NCBI GenBank assembly: GCA_036635475.1
Contig: JAVWQH010000029.1
Coordinates: forward strand, 1 to 22,524
Reading direction: 5' to 3'
DNA length: 22,524 bases
From: JAHHUA01 sp036635475
GTDB taxonomy: Bacteria; Bacillota; Clostridia; Oscillospirales; Ruminococcaceae
Shown here: positions 21,769 through 22,524 of the stretch, piece after piece
How positions within the stretch are numbered: position 1 is the first letter of the stretch
Layout of the letters: each line of letters starts with the position of its first letter
Notes under the pieces: generated by a model
What the model was told of the DNA's origin: nothing
Databases searched by the model: none
What the model saw: the letters and a program-made list of their open reading frames with translations, nothing else
Program-made: the position numbers and the translations under genes

Positions 21769-22524
21769 ATGAGAAGAGCAAAAGTATTAATTGCAGATGA
21801 TGATAAGGATTTTTGTGACAAAAGTTGTGCAATTTTGAGAAGTTATGGGTATGAAACTGAAATCGCCCCAAAAGACGGAATGGTTGTTTTGAATATGATA
21901 AAGGAAAATAAACCTGATATTGTTTTGCTGGACGTTTTTATGCCAAGACTTGATGCAATCGGAATTATGCAGGCTATAAAGACAAGCAATACAGATAAAA
22001 AACCTCTGTTTATGACAATGTCGTCATTTGACAATAATTCTCTTGAAAATGAGGTTTTATCAAGTGGTGCATCATATTATTTTATAAAGCCAATGACACC
22101 TGACACAATGGTTGAAAGAATTGTGCAATTTTCAGACACACGCAAACCAACTGATACAATCCTAAGTTGCTCCACAAAATTCGATAAGCAAACGGATATT
22201 GAAATTCTGGTGACTGAAATAATCCACCAAATCGGAGTTCCGGCACATATAAAGGGATATCATTATTTAAGGCAATCCATAATATTAGCCACAGAAAACC
22301 CCGAAATTATAAATTCGATTACAAAGGAACTTTATCCCACAATTGCTCAAAAATATCAAACAACGCCATCAAGAGTTGAAAGAGCAATCCGACACGCAAT
22401 TGAAGTGGCATGGGACAGAGGCGACCTTGATATATTAAACTCATATTTTGGCTACACTGTCAACAATGGCAGAGGCAAACCAACAAACAGCGAATTTATT
22501 GCAATGATAAGTGATAAATTAAGA
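21769..22524 (+). CDS. spo0A: Sporulation master regulator Spo0A, C-terminus cut by window edge
   Basis: 252 residues are visible, without a stop; homologues end a few to about 15 residues later. The N-terminal receiver (1-120) has the acidic pocket Asp10-Asp11, phospho-acceptor Asp55 in VLLDVFMPR, and Lys107 in YFIKPMTP. After a linker, the Spo0A-specific DNA-binding domain begins at about 142: ILVTEIIHQIGVPAHIKGYH, then YLRQSIIL, then the recognition helix SRVERAIRHAIEVAW, and GKPTNSEFIAMISDKLR. Phosphorylated Spo0A binds 0A boxes and starts sporulation. AGGGAGG lies eight bases before the ATG. It stands alone behind its own promoter here. Confidence 0.97.
   Translation, partial: MRRAKVLIADDDKDFCDKSCAILRSYGYETEIAPKDGMVVLNMIKENKPDIVLLDVFMPRLDAIGIMQAIKTSNTDKKPLFMTMSSFDNNSLENEVLSSGASYYFIKPMTPDTMVERIVQFSDTRKPTDTILSCSTKFDKQTDIEILVTEIIHQIGVPAHIKGYHYLRQSIILATENPEIINSITKELYPTIAQKYQTTPSRVERAIRHAIEVAWDRGDLDILNSYFGYTVNNGRGKPTNSEFIAMISDKLR

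Overview
The window is AT-rich DNA from a spore-forming, low-GC Bacillota, most likely a Clostridia / Oscillospiraceae-type bacterium. The main reasons are a Spo0A gene at the right edge, ThyX instead of ThyA, strong AGGAGG-type ribosome binding sites, TTGACA/TATAAT-like promoters, and an RsgI-like anti-sigma protein.

Layout. (1) Positions 1-5173 are a phage morphogenesis/lysis block on the + strand: the C-terminal end of an amidase-type endolysin whose SPOR tail is frameshifted, a coiled-coil protein of unknown role, small and large terminase subunits, a one-pass membrane peptide, a P22-like portal protein and a 53-residue zinc-ribbon protein. No capsid, scaffold, tail or integrase gene follows, so this looks like the end or a remnant of a prophage. 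(2) Positions 5211-5748 hold an XRE/Cro-type regulator with its own promoter, a GTG start and a terminator. (3) Positions 5830-9956 hold a patatin-like lipase (+), then on the - strand an mscS-tal (mechanosensitive channel, transaldolase) operon with a clear promoter, and a Ser-rich membrane-anchored protein with its own promoter. (4) Positions 10059-13492 hold the PcrA/UvrD helicase, with an insertion between motifs I and Ia, and a cysteine-rich protein that may be a sporulation gene. (5) Positions 13573-19288 are a co-directional housekeeping run: thyX, tmk and 5-formyl-THF cyclo-ligase (dTTP and folate metabolism), then mltG, a trhP-like U32 protein and ansA. It is followed by a tiny relic of a sugar ABC-transporter ATPase and a strong terminator. 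(6) Positions 19634-21472 are a two-gene regulatory unit: an ECF sigma factor and a membrane RsgI-like protein with a conserved Asn-Pro autocleavage motif and a long Asp/Lys repeat tail. (7) From 21473 there is an AT-rich leader with a promoter and then spo0A, cut a few residues short by the window edge.

The most unusual unit is the ECF sigma / RsgI-like pair. The extracellular domain matches the SigI-RsgI signalling family, but the sigma factor is ECF-type, the cytoplasmic part is not a recognisable RsgI N-domain, and the sensor end is an almost pure Asp/Lys/Glu polyampholyte. A second in-frame start with a good ribosome binding site could yield a form lacking most of the cytoplasmic segment. 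No RNA genes, intact insertion sequences or CRISPR arrays were seen.
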